Part shown: in pieces, positions 10,741 through 21,384 of the stretch | Layout: every line of letters begins with the position of its first letter | Numbering within the stretch: position 1 is the stretch's first letter | NCBI RefSeq assembly: GCF_037126465.1 | Contig: NC_088203.1 | Coordinates: 91,760,668-91,824,667, forward strand | From: Ornithodoros turicata | Lineage: Eukaryota > Arthropoda > Arachnida > Ixodida > Argasidae | DNA length: 64,000 nucleotides | Reading direction: 5' to 3' | The notes under the pieces: model-generated | The model's input: only the letters and a program-made list of their open reading frames with translations | Databases searched by the model: none | What the model was told of the DNA's origin: nothing | Program-made: the position numbers and the translations under genes

Positions 10741-13700
10741 CTAGAGTGGTCTCTCCGCTAGGCCCGTTGCTTGGAGAAAGCGCACGAGGCCGCGAGTTTT
10801 TGAAAGTCGTTCCGCACAAGAACCTTCGGGGAAGAGGACGTCCGTCAGTATACCAGGCCTGGCGTGGGGAAGATGGGTTTCCCGCATGGCATGGTATGCA
10901 CGGCATTCTGTCAGGATATGCGCAATTGTCTCCGGATGATTACAGTGTCCGCAACTGGAATCCTCCCTGGAGCCGATCTTGCACAGTTGAGAGTTCGTGA
11001 ACGCAGATCCTGTGCGTAATCGATGGAGCATTGTCTGCATACCACGGGGAAGATCTTTCGTGGGAAGAGAGGGTCGGTGATTCTGCATGATGTCCTGTAT
11101 GCCAGGGTGACGCACCTCAACTAGCTGTTTGACGACCAAGAGCCTGTCAGTGTCGGGACTGCTAAGGATGGGCTGCAGCTGTTGTGTGCTGAGGAAGCTA
11201 GCTGGTCCGCTCGTTCGTTGCCTCTGATGCCGACATGAGATGGGATCCATTGGAGCGTAAGCTCACCTCCGGTTAGCCTATGCTGGGCACACGATCTCCT
11301 TATACATCGGGCCAGAATGCTACCACACATGGGGTTTATCACGTTGTTGAGGGCACTTTTGGAGTCCATAAGCAAGACGGCCTTAGGTATTCCGGTGACT
11401 TGAACCGCAGCAGCTGCGTGTAGCAAGGCCAGGAGTTCGGCCGTCGTAGATGAGATTGGGTAGCGAACTGATTTCCCTTGCCAGGCCTTGTTTATTGACG
11501 GGATGTACACACTAAATTTCAAAACACCCTTTTTGGTGTAATTCGGCGGTATCATAACTGACTCCCTTTTTGGTGTATATCAACACCCTTTGGAAAAGTT
11601 ACACCCCTCAGAAAAGGTGTATTCCTTACACCCATATTGGTGTATTTCAACGGTATCATAACTGACTCCCTTTTTGGTGTAATCCTACACCCAGTGGAAT
11701 CTGTACACCCTTCTGGAAAGGGTGTAAATAGAGTGCACCATGTGTCGTATATGAGACACGGCGAAATGAAGCCCGCGAACGCGTCTGAGGAATGTCTGAA
11801 GATGCCATGGCTGGGCTTTGGAATCCCAGCAATCTAATTCCAGCAACCACTGTAAGCCAAACTGATACAGATACATAAATGATACGGATGATACAGATGA
11901 ATACATATAAATAAATAAAATAAAATAAAATATCGTAAAATATATTAAAAATAAAGCAATTAAATACAGATATTAGTACAAAATTTTGTTCACTTGAACA
12001 TACAGTTCTTCATGGTTTCCTGTTTGTTAGTGCAGTATGTGCACTTGTATTCGTTATGCAAATGCTCTATTCCTCTGTTCTGTGAATACACTACTTTTTG
12101 CTCTGCCAATCCTTTATCGTAATTCTTTTTTGCTGAATATGCACTGCACTTGCTTACCACACTGTATTGGGCTGACATCTGACATAATGTCCACAAAAAC
12201 ATTGGGCAGGACAAGTATTTTTTACTTTATGGTATTAGTTAATGATGAAGTCATGTCGTAAATATTAGGTACTGACAGCACAAGAAGGTAATTCGTTATT
12301 CGCGACATATCCCTTCATTGCCTTTTCTTAAGAAAATGTCAAACTGGAACACATGTTTCACCCACTGTGGATGTTCCCCAAATAAAAGTCTCATTAGTAT
12401 ATATGTTGTTCATTTACACCATATTTACACCAAAATGTGATAACACATTGGAAAGAGGGTGTTTCGAAACACTAACACCCCATTAACACCACTTCTGGTG
12501 ACTGTTCTTTTTATAGATGGTGTAATAGGGGAGTAGGTGCAATGTTACACCCTAATTACACCTCAAACACACCAAAAAAGGTGTTCTGAAATTTACAGTG
12601 ATAGTACGCACTGGTAGCACTTTTGGAACGGTGGTCAATGGAGCCATCCGTGAACACCAGAGTATGTGTGGGATAAACGTCGCTGATCAGGTTCTCAGCC
12701 GCCATCCTGGCCACTAGGGGGCTGGACTCGCTCTTCTTCCGTAGACCCGGGATGTGAAGCGTTGTTGCGGGCACGAACTCCCGCCACGGCGGCATAGGTG
12801 GACTAGCTGGGAGCCGAGGAAGAGCGCCCCTGTTGGCTAGAGAGCTGGTGGCACTAGCCAGGCGTCCTAGGGATGTGTGTGTCCTCTGTTCGAGGTCGGT
12901 GAAGAGGGACTGCTTGCTGATGGATGTTGATGCATCATCCAGAAACTGGAGTCCTTTGAGCTCAGAGTGGACACTAACAGGCTTTTCCTTAGCTTCCAGG
13001 TACGTTTGGGTGACGCTAGAGAACGTTGGGAGACCAAGCGCAGTTCTTTTGCCAGCGCGATGAAGGCGCTCAAGGGCCTGCCATTGTGTAGGCGCGAGGT
13101 CTACGTATGGCGCCACGTAGAGAATGCGTGACAAGATCAGGGCTTTGTGAAGGGTGAGCAATGACCGCGCATTGCAGCCCCATGACTTACCGCTGATTCT
13201 GCGTAGCAGGTTGAGCGTTTTCTTCCCCTTGCAAATAGTCTCGTTTACTTGCTTAGACCAGCGTAATGTGCTATCGATGGTGACACCAAGATATTTACAT
13301 GACGCGCATCTTGGGATGGGAGTGTTGTTAATGCTGAGGCTTGGGAAGTCTTTGCCCACGTACTTTCCACGGGGAATGCAGACCATGCATTTTGACTTCT
13401 CTGGTGATGCTTCCAGCCCTCTCGCAAGCAGCGCTGCATTGAGCCCGTTCAAGGCAATATCAGCTGTGTCACGAACTTTCTCCTTGTCCGTTCCCACAAT
13501 GCGGAGGCAGATGTCGTCCGCGTAGATGGTGAGATGAAGGGCGTACGGTGTAGGGCGAATTCCTCGGTGAATCCCTGCCATGATTAGGTTGAATAGTATA
13601 GGTGATAGAACACTGCCTTGTGGGACTCCTCGCTCAAACTTCTTCACAGAGCTGATACACCCGCGGACGGAGACGTCAAACGTTCTGTTGGACAGAAAGT

Positions 13701-15468
13701 CACATAGGTATCCTAGAAGGCGGCCAGCGACTCGAGCTGCTTCGAGCGCAGCGAAACATGCCGAGTGCGTTACCGAGTCGTATGCCTTCTTCACGTCAAT
13801 GAAGAAAGCGAGAGCAAACTCATTGGACTCTCTCGCTTGCTTCAGGCTAGTAGCCACTTCAGCGATTGCGTCAGACGCGCTCCAGCCCTTCCGGAATGCC
13901 GTAATGTGATCTGGGAAGCAACCGCCTCGCTCCAAGACCCAAGCCAGCCTTTTGTGAATTATACGCTCCAATAATTTGCCAACGCACGAGGTTAGGGCAA
14001 TGGGACGGTAGGAGGACAGTTGGCTCGGTGGCCTCCCCGGCTTTAGGACGGGTATTACTCGAGCATGTTTCCAATCAGATGGGATGCATCCAGAGGTCCA
14101 GACGTTGTTATATAGTTGGAGCAGAGCGTCGAGTTGGTCGTCGCCTAGGTTCTTGAGGGCCTGGTTAGGGATCCCGTCCGGGCCAGCTGCACTGCGCCGC
14201 TTTAAGCCTTGGATGGCGTACTTCAACTCGGACATCGTGAGGTCGTCGTCCGCCGGGGAGCCATTTGCTCCTGTGTGGCTAGGAAAAAGGCGTTGGGCAC
14301 TGCAACTTGCGACGCGAGCTAGCTCGCTGGCATAGTCTTCGGCTATGTTCTTGGGCTCCCTGTTTGAGGCTACCGATAAGGTGACAAGCGGGTCGACAGG
14401 CTCGGGAAGGCTTTCGATCGCTCGCAGGGTATGCCAAACCTTCGTTGTTGGAGTGTGGGCATTGAGGGACTCGCTGAACTGTCTCCATTGGGTCCGCCTT
14501 AATTTCAAGGTATACCTTCTATGGGCAGCACAGACACGCTTGTAAGCGACCCAGTCGCCCTGAAGGCCGGTTCTCAGAGCTCGTCGCTGTGCTCGTCGTC
14601 GCGCAGCACGGAGGTTGAGGTATCGGAGGTCAGGGGCAGGCATACTGGCCAGGTAGGATACTGCTTTTGAGCTATTAGCCAATGACGCCTTTACAGAGTC
14701 GAGCAAGGTATCTACCGTGGAGCCGACCAGTCCCTCCCTGAACTTCACCCAGTTGGTAATAGTCTTCGTTTTCCTGGGGCCGTTGCTGCGACTCGGAGGC
14801 GAAAGCAGGATGGGGAAATGATCTGAACCCCATGTGTCAGGCTCGGCTTCCCACTTTAGGGTGACGTCAGGAGAGACCAGAGTCAAATCGATGGCATTTA
14901 GGTAGCGCGGCGAACACATATATGTAGGAGAGCCGGTGTTGAGCACCACGAGGTCGCTGGAGGAGAGGTAATTGACAATGGAATTACCACGTCTGCAGTT
15001 TCGTCGACCACCCCAGAGACTGTGGCTCGCATTGAAATCTCCGCACACAATTAGGGGACCTGGACAAACGAGCCGCAGAGCCTTGAGAGACTCGACGTTG
15101 GGCGGAGCATGACCCCACTGGTATGCAGATATGACTGTGACTGACTTGGAGCCGGCCCTCAGTAGACACCCTACATATTCTTCAGTTGAAGAGCAAAGGT
15201 GGGATAGGTCAATTTCAGCCTGGGCAATGGACCGTTTGACAAATAGCGATGCCCGCGGGAGACCGTCCGCATGGTGGCCTTTGGCGCTGTAGGAGACAAA
15301 CGGCGGGATCTTGAATGATGGTTGGGTAAGGCTCTCTTGTATCGCTAACACATCAAAGTCCATCTTCCGTAAAAGGAGTTTGAGGTCAGCCTGTTTATGA
15401 ATCAAGCTTCTGGCATTCCATTGCAGGATGCGGGGAAGGAACGCTTTCTTGTTTCTATGTTCGGTCAT
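10741..15468 (-). pseudogene. LINE L-A ORF2: endonuclease, RT, RNase H (interrupted)
   Basis: The first 950 or so codons are open. The APE-type endonuclease occupies residues about 13-230, with Asn18, Glu45, GDFN at 143-146 and SDH at 215-217. The RT has 'FFIDVKKAYDSV', 'GVPQGSVLSPILF' and the catalytic YADD at 649-652. RNase H begins with the Asp of TDGS (residue 941, about 12646). The frame is then cut by the DNA insert at 11508-12600. RNase H resumes below 11507 with 'STTAELLAL' (Glu near 11437), 'LLMDSKSAL' (Asp near 11365), and 'SHVGIRGNERADQLA' (His/Asp). A single frameshift between about 11230 and 11140 leads into the frame that ends at 10741 with a CCHC cluster ('CGHC...H...C'). All catalytic residues I can check are present, so the only evident lesions are the insertion and one frameshift. 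Confidence 0.9.
11508..12600. mobile_element. CACTA/CMC-like non-autonomous DNA element in LINE RNase H
   Basis: The 1093-bp insert has imperfect terminal repeats: read inward, CACTGTAAATTTCAGAACACC at one end and CACACTAAATTTCAAAACACC at the other. Both are followed by the inverted motif 'ttttggtgt'. Many short direct and inverted 'ggtgta'/'tacacc' units cluster in about 200 bp at each end, and a 30-bp block containing 'cggtatcataactgactccc' occurs twice (about 11548 and 11650). The candidate target duplication is 3 bp (TAT/TAC on the minus strand). Removing 1093+3 bp restores the ORF2 frame exactly, which supports these borders. CAC termini, a 3-bp duplication and subterminal repeats fit the CACTA/CMC superfamily; PIF/Harbinger is an alternative. 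No transposase is encoded. Confidence 0.75.
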
Positions 15469-15505
15469 AAATTGTCCGCCGATTGATGTACGAAAGTTGG
15501 TGGTG

Positions 15506-16828
15506 TTAACGCCTGCTGCCGGGGAGGAGCAGGGGTGCTATCACAGCTTCGAGTTGGAGGACCGATTGGATTTCTGCTAGAGCAGTACATTCAGGGACTG
15601 CCGAGACGATAGCCTTCAGTACAGCAAAGAGAAGCTGGATGATGACCATGGGCAGGTCTGCGCCTTCTGGACGGTCTAACACCTTACGGTAGGCTGGCTG
15701 GGAATGGAGTGGGAGCGGGGGGTCGCTTTTCTTTCCATGGGGTTGTGCCGGGGAGGCATCCTTATCCTCTGGATGGTCGACAGGGCCTAGAGGGGGGAAA
15801 TCAGTTTCCGCCCAAACGATCTGATGTTGCGACGTCTGGAGGCTTTTGGGAGCGGGTTGTACACCCCTGTGTGAAAGCTTCTCCTGAGACTTTCGTGTAC
15901 CCATTGCCTTAGGTTGGTTGCGACGCTTTGTGAGCCGGAGTTTAGCCTTCGCCTCTCGGTAGCTACTATTGGAGCGAGAGCGTTCCCTGGCGATGTGTCG
16001 TTGCAACTTTAGGGATGGGCAGTCCCTTGATGTGGCGACATGACGTCCTTTGCAGTTTATGCAGGTGGGTTCAGATTCAGGGCACATCGGGCTCTCGTGG
16101 GAGGATCCGCAGTTAGGGCATATTTTCCGTCGGCTACAGCATGCAGCTACATGACCGTAGCGAAGGCAGTTGTTGCACTGAACCGTACGCGGTAGGTACT
16201 CACGAACTTCCATGGTCAGGAGGTGAAAGCTGACGCGCTTAGGAGGTTTCGGCCCAAGGAACGTTAGCCTCACCGCACCAGCGTCCCGTCTTATTCTTCT
16301 GGCTGCTAGTAGAGGAGGGTCGGACTTAATGGCCTCCATAATTTGGCTGTCGGAGATGGAGGTATCAACTACCAAAAGGACGCCATAGCATGAGTTGAAT
16401 GGGCGGGGCTCATAGGCACGGACAGGAATGGAACATATGCGATTGAGCTGCAGGAGAGCTAATTTCGCAGCAGGGGCAACAACATCTACCGCTACAATGT
16501 TCCTAGCGTGATTCGGCCGAATCTCCTTAATTCTCCCAGGGAGCTCAGAAGTGAGGAATTGCGAGAGCTTTAAGTGGTTGAGCTTAGCTAGGTTCGATTC
16601 CCGCTCTAGTGGCGTGAAGATGACTGTGGTTCCCTCGAGCGAGGTGATGCGTTCGATGTTGCGCTTGCTTGCCTTTCGAGCCCGTTTGACAACATCTTTG
16701 AAAGGTTGATCCTCATCGGACGACTCGAGAGCGGAGTGGTCGGTTGAAGAGGCACCTCTCTTGACAGTGTGGCTGCTCGCGGGAGAGCCAGGTTCGGAGC
16801 TGTTCGCCTCTTCAGTAGAGGAATCCAT
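15506..16828 (-). CDS. LINE L-A ORF1, gag-like nucleic-acid-binding protein
   Basis: An uninterrupted 440-codon frame lies directly upstream of ORF2 on the same strand, 37 bp apart and in a different frame, so ORF2 is probably reached by reinitiation. The N-terminus is Ser/Glu/Asp-rich. The middle (about residues 60-200) contains a predicted folded domain. About residues 215-275 hold three zinc knuckles: C-X2-C-X4-H-X4-C ('CNNCLRYGH'), C-X2-C-X3-H-X4-C ('CPNCGSSH') and C-X2-C-X3-H-X6-C ('CINCKGRH'). The following segment is strongly basic (RSRSNSS, LTKRRN). Such ORF1 proteins coat LINE RNA as a ribonucleoprotein and act as nucleic-acid chaperones. No lesion is visible. Confidence 0.88.
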   Translation of the reverse strand: MDSSTEEANSSEPGSPASSHTVKRGASSTDHSALESSDEDQPFKDVVKRARKASKRNIERITSLEGTTVIFTPLERESNLAKLNHLKLSQFLTSELPGRIKEIRPNHARNIVAVDVVAPAAKLALLQLNRICSIPVRAYEPRPFNSCYGVLLVVDTSISDSQIMEAIKSDPPLLAARRIRRDAGAVRLTFLGPKPPKRVSFHLLTMEVREYLPRTVQCNNCLRYGHVAACCSRRKICPNCGSSHESPMCPESEPTCINCKGRHVATSRDCPSLKLQRHIARERSRSNSSYREAKAKLRLTKRRNQPKAMGTRKSQEKLSHRGVQPAPKSLQTSQHQIVWAETDFPPLGPVDHPEDKDASPAQPHGKKSDPPLPLHSQPAYRKVLDRPEGADLPMVIIQLLFAVLKAIVSAVPECTALAEIQSVLQLEAVIAPLLLPGSRR

Positions 16829-17029
16829 GACCTCAAGACAAGGGGCCCGCCGGGGAGCGGGCAGCTCGCCCGAGTCCAGTGCGCAGCGTCGGCTTGCAAT
16901 ATAGAGGATACCCGAAATAATCCCCTGACAATAGCTATGGGTAATTCGCAGGAAACAGGAGCAGCAAAATCGTACGTCCGCACGATTCGGCTTCGTCGTT
17001 GGCGCCAGATTGGCGCCTCCCCCCTGTTT

Positions 17030-17110
17030 TGAACCAATCAGGACACGGAATGATATTATCCGGAATAATGGTTGGCTAGGAGCGTGCTATGTAGTGAAGT
17101 TCTGTTTTAA
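17030..17110. repeat. MITE family M right arm
   Basis: The sequence 'ggttggctaggagcgtgctatg' with preceding 'atgatattatccggaataat' and following 'tgaagttctgttttaacag' is the terminal arm of family M. It lies immediately outside the 5' end of LINE L-A. Confidence 0.65.
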
Positions 17111-17117
17111 CAGACCT

Positions 17118-17563
17118 GTCACACCCGACAACACAACCCGACTGTCAACAACCCGAGACAATCGAACACATCCTGCGAGACTGCCGAGCATACCATTCTG
17201 CGCGTGAAGCCCATCTCCCTCGCTCCACCTCGGGCACGCTAGCGGACATCCTCTACCCCGCTGGTTCTTCTGCCGAACGTTCCGCCAAAGCAAGAAACCT
17301 CATTGTCTTTCTGCAGAAGGCAGGCCTTGCTCAACGACCCATCTAATACTTTGCTCTCCCCGATGACCTCGTGCACTCTCACCGCATCCCCATCCTTCAT
17401 CCTCCTCTATCCTCCATCCGGCCGTCCTTTCTTTGCTTTTTTTTTTTTTTTTTGCTGTAGTCGTAACGACGCCCACTTCTGTGTTCGTCGTTCACGTCGT
17501 TCTCTCCCCTGATTTGTTGGACCTGTGTTGTCGATGCGCCATTAAAACTCCAATCATCATCAC
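17118..17563 (+). mobile_element. 5'-truncated 3' end of an L-A-related LINE
   Basis: From about 17146 the plus strand encodes the ORF2 C-terminus ('ETIEHILRDCRAYH', 'AERSAKARN', 'FLQKAGLAQRP') and stops at 17344. Residue for residue this parallels the C-terminus of LINE L-A at 10741-10900. The 3' UTR shares the block 'gtagtcgtaacgacgcccac' with the L-A 3' UTR and ends 'ccaatcatcatcacc'. Possible 5-bp target duplication ACCTG on both sides (17115-17119 region and just after 17561). Only about 65 codons remain. Confidence 0.8.
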
Positions 17564-17565
17564 CT

Positions 17566-17668
17566 GATTTGTTGAAAACAGGAAGCGTATGCCTTTTCTG
17601 TTACAATTATGCGGGCCATAATTGTGACAAAAAAGCGTACGCCTCCTGTTTTCAACAAATTAGCAGGC
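17566..17668. repeat. MITE family M core hairpin
   Basis: The sequence 'tttgttgaaaacaggaagcg...' and its inverted partner 'cgcctcctgttttcaacaaa' flank a short centre. This is the core palindrome of family M without its outer arms. Confidence 0.7.
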
Positions 17669-17947
17669 AAGCATTAAGCTTGCCGTGTTGCTAGGGTACA
17701 ATAGAAGGCCATTTTAAAGCGAGAGCTTTACAGGGCCGTTTTACATCGTGTATATATAAGTCCGTATAGCTTTAGACCACTTGTCAGTGCCACCACTACG
17801 TGTTTTCAAAAAGAGCTTCGCCAAAAGTTTACCGCCAGCGATGAACGTTTAAAGATACCACATTTAAACGGCGCTCTTCACAAAGATGCAGCTTTTTTTT
17901 CTCTCTCGCTCCAAATAAGCACCAATGTAAACATACCCGGCAGGGGA

Positions 17948-18069
17948 TTAAAGTTGGCAACATGTTCTTGTGCTTGGGGGAAAGACAAACCGACAAAACA
18001 CAAAACGAACACGAACATTTTGTCTGCTTGTCTTGCACCCCAAGCTCAAGGGCATGTTGCCAACGTTAA
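17948..18069. mobile_element. 114-bp TTAA-flanked palindrome
   Basis: TTAA occurs at 17948-17951 and 18066-18069. Between them the two arms are near reverse complements ('gttggcaacatgttcttgtg' versus 'caagggcatgttgccaac', 'gcttggggg' versus 'ccccaagc'). Size, near-complete palindromy and TTAA borders suggest a miniature piggyBac- or Kolobok-type element. The family cannot be confirmed from one copy. Confidence 0.6.
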
Positions 18070-19540
18070 GTATACACCAGCTCGCTTGCATTTTACTTAT
18101 ATGTTCAAGAGATTGAAGTCAAAAGAAATGCTTCCTTCTCTTGCCCTTTGTCACCAAGCTCACTCACATATCGCAGTCCAGTTTTAATAACAGGAGAGAA
18201 ATGCAAATGAATCATCTGTCAGTGAAGGGAAGACATGACTGCAAAGAAGAGAGCGCCTCCAATAAACCGTAATGGAACTTACACGGAATACGCGGTAGCG
18301 GCATATTCCGCGCATTTCTGAAAATATTTTTGAATCAGCATGGAGATTTTCACTGTCGTTTGGAACAACGAAACTTTCAAAAAAATAAAATACATGAAAT
18401 CTGTCAAGGTTTCATGCCTGTGTATATTCAACACCCTCAGGCACTGTTCTCTTTTCATAAGAGGAAAATGATGGAATCAGGGCTGAGGAGGACGTGTTGA
18501 AGCTTCCATCAACGTAAAAGCCTTTTCCACAGCGAGACAACAGTTGGGAGGTGTTACAGTCAAAAGAAAAAGCTATCTTCGCTATCCCTCCATCAAGTAC
18601 ACTATGTTGCGCGCATTTCCATCCTTCGGTGGTTTTGGCGACGATGAAGCAGCTTCGACGGCCGGGACCAATATGTCATCTTTTCGGTACATTTCCTAAG
18701 AACGTACCGCTTGCTAGTGAAGAAGAGAACGAGTTTCCCTGTTGTCGATGCACTTGGAAAAAATCGCCATAACAATGGGCACCGAAAGAATGTGACTATA
18801 TAGCTAATGGTGTGCGAGGGTGCGACTATATGCCCGGATCCGCGCGGCATCCTGGTTTGCGGATAGAAGTATAAGGGCCCATACCCGCAATTGGTAATAC
18901 CCGCATAAACCGCCTGCGCGCTGCCGCTGTGCGGTAAAGAAAAAGCGCTTAGCGCTCAGCAGCCCATATTACCTGCGGTTTCCGCGGCTCTTTACACAAC
19001 GACGCTAACGACGCTGTCAACGTGCTGCAGACTGCGTAGGTGGCCAGAAAACAAGGGCGTGACGCAATCTCTGTTGTCTACCTAATTGGACGAGGATGCG
19101 CGGCATGCCACTAAAAATCGTGCATTGCACGGCTGACGAAAAGCGGAACGCGGAGCAAGAATTTTCCGCTCCGCATACGCGTTACCGCGCGCTTTTGCCG
19201 GGTACATAACAACGTGTTACGTAACGTAACCGAACCTAACGTGTAAACACGCGCGCACGCACACACCCACGCACGCGCAAGCACGCGCGCTAGGTGATGA
19301 TGAGGTAGGCGACTCATGCATGTGTGAAAGTGTATAACACTAAAATAGAAATGCGCATGCAAGTATAACATGCTGGTGAAACTGCTTATGGTTGAGGTAC
19401 CACGTCAGGCTTTCTCCTTTGTACCTGAACCTCATCTCTGTTTGAAATGAAATGAAATGAAAAATCTCCACTTTTGCGGTGCACGCCGATTTCTGCTTCT
19501 TACGCGCACACGAATATGAGTGTTTCTGCAGGCGCCCTCT
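18070..19540. other. No gene; CG-rich GCGGATA/CCGC motifs
   Basis: No protein is recognisable. Motifs such as 'tttgcggata', 'acccgcaattggtaatacccgc' and 'tgcggtaa' at 18855-18990, echoed at 19826-19945, resemble the short-motif arrays of other DNA transposon ends in this window, but I cannot define termini. A CA/GC-rich run lies at 19243-19290. Confidence 0.4.
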
Positions 19541-19795
19541 ACACTCTTAAAAAAGAGGTGGTGGTGGTGGTGATGGCGAAAGAGATCGCTCCTAGCCAAC
19601 CATCGTCCCGAGTGACGTCGCCCTTTTTCCAGGTTTGCTGAAAAAAGGGGGCACACGCCATTTTTGTGGCATTATACAGTTATAAAAGTGCCGTACATCC
19701 CCCGTTTTAATCAAATCAGGGGGGGAGAACGTTGTCATTCGGGATGATGGTTGGCTAGGAGCGTGCTGTGCGGTGAAGCTCTGTTTCTAGAGTGT
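19540..19795. mobile_element. MITE family M, diverged copy
   Basis: The left end TACACTCTTAAAAAA at 19540 and the right end 'tctagagtg' near 19794 match the termini of the intact copy at 8261-8513. Between them are 'gctcctagccaaccat', the core and 'ggttggctaggagcgtgct'. A short GGT-triplet run sits just inside the left end. Confidence 0.75.
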
Positions 19796-19825
19796 TCGTG
19801 TAGCCGCGATTAAGATGTTGACAAC

Positions 19826-20075
19826 CTGGTTTGCGGATAAAAATATAACGTTTTAAAATGCGCGCAGATAACATGCGGATAAAACGGCGCGCATCCGCGG
19901 TGCGCGCGGACATCAGCATTTTATCCGCACGTCCGCATTGGTAAGGTGTTTCCGGAGACCGCCTCGCTGCATACGGTCGATGGGTCATTCGCTGCGTGGT
20001 GGAACGGCAAGGAACCGGTCGGAGCCAGGCCCGAAACCGGAACCGGAACCTGAAACGGGAACCGGAGAAACAAAT
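19826..20075. repeat. CCGGAACC / GCGGATAA motif arrays
   Basis: At 19826-19945 the motifs 'gcggataaa' and 'atccgc' recur. At 20010-20070 there is a run of 'ccggaacc'-type units ('aaccggaaccggaacctg'). A similar run at 22905-22975 ('gaaccggaaccgaaccc') suggests remnants of one DNA element family with repetitive termini. Termini are not defined. Confidence 0.35.
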
Positions 20076-20158
20076 CGCTATGATACCGGTGACGCATCTT
20101 TCGTCAAAAATAGAAGAGAAGAGAGGCAGAATTCTTAATCCTTTATGCCCTTGTGAAA

Positions 20159-20745
20159 TGGCAAATTCAATGTCATTCCCAGCGAATGACGCTCGCACTG
20201 AATGACATTCATTCCGTGTCACTCGGTGAAACCAAATGACAATACATGCGAATGACATTCGCCCAGCGAGTGAGTTCGGGGAACTCATTCGCTTTTCCCT
20301 CTCGCACTGACTGCCTACCCTCGCAATAGAGGGGTAGCAAAAGCAACAACGATAAACCCTTTTTAGAAATCAAAGACGAATGAAAAGTTGCATTCCAATA
20401 TTTTATCACAAATTTGATAACTGTTGACGAAGGAAGGCTAAACACTGTTCTCCGGAGAACTACCCTCGTTCCCAGTCGCCACGTTGCCAAGAGCGGTGCA
20501 GATAGGCTTGTTACTTGTCTTTGCTTGTGATACTTAGCCAACCAAGTGTTGTCAAAAACGCAACGATTTTGTGAAATAATCTAATGTTTCGCTAGTTTCG
20601 AGAAAAAGAAATAAAAATACAACTAATGTACCTGTATAATGCTTCATATGTTCGGCCCTGGTGTCTTAATTATCGACGGTACACATCATTTGCGAATGAC
20701 ATTCGGTGCGATTGTCATTCGCTGGAAATGTCATTCAGTTTGCCA
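20159..20745. mobile_element. 587-bp DNA element with TGGCAAA inverted termini
   Basis: The left end begins TGGCAAATTCAATG and the right end is CATTCAGTTTGCCA. Inverted similarity extends about 50 bp through 'cagcgaatgac' and 'gaatgacattc'. The palindromic motif GAATGACATTC/GAATGTCATTC is repeated several times in both ends. I see no convincing target duplication. No transposase frame is present, so it is non-autonomous. Confidence 0.6.
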
Positions 20746-21384
20746 TGTGGCCTTTAGGTGGAGCCATAATCAAAAGTACGCAGTAAATCTAAAATGATGT
20801 ATAAATGTGCGGAAGTCACCGCGCTGTGCGGATGCTGTCAGTGTTGTCAGCGTTTACCTCTAACCTCAGCATTTCCAGCAAGGTGCGGTGCAGTTTTGCC
20901 ACATTTGTTACTGTCAAGAACTGTTTTACCTTTATTCGAATACGGCTGCACATGCCACTAGCGGTGTTCTTCGTCTGTGAACTAATTAGCTACTCTTTAT
21001 TTTTTTATTTCTTTTGTAACTAATCACTTCGCCGTTTACAACCTTCCGATAATTAACTTGATTATACGGATGCAGAAAACAGGTAGCTGTTAAGGACAAA
21101 GCGTTACATCTTTCTAAACGACCCAAAGAGCGTTCAAGGCCATGGTAGACTTCGGACTACTCTCACTTGCCCGAACTCAGAACCGATGATCAGTTGCCGA
21201 TGATCAGTTGTGGTAATTAGGGAGCTCTCAGATGCCGGTTGAAAGTAGAGGGGGGGGGGGAAATATGCTTATTAGGATAAGTAGATTGCCGGCCTGTACT
21301 CATGGAGAGCAGCTGCCTGTTGAACATCGTTTGTGTTCGAAACAAAATCTCCTCGTGTAACCACCGAAAACTAACAGACGTAGT

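Larger units (their letters stand above)
10547..17008 (-). mobile_element. Nearly full-length LINE (L-A) with exact 10-bp TSD
   Basis: A minus-strand non-LTR retrotransposon spans 10557-16998. It is bounded by the identical 10-mer TTGGCGCCAG at 10547-10556 and 16999-17008, a target-site duplication. Order on the minus strand: short 5' UTR, ORF1 (15506-16828), 37-bp spacer, ORF2 (10741-15468), then a 3' UTR ending in a CA/C-rich tail at 10557-10570. ORF2 carries endonuclease, RT, RNase H and a C-terminal zinc finger, the arrangement of the I/Jockey-related RNase H-bearing LINEs; I do not assign a clade firmly. It is interrupted by a 1093-bp DNA element (11508-12600). Without that insert it is about 5.3 kb. 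A related 3' end lies at 17118-17563 (plus). Confidence 0.9.

Noticed and set aside
12833..15169. Several 60-120-codon frames opposite LINE ORF2
   Set aside because: They are antisense or out-of-frame shadows of the long ORF2.
16606..17037. 143-codon minus frame overlapping ORF1 start
   Set aside because: It overlaps ORF1 out of frame and the 5' UTR of the LINE; no motif.
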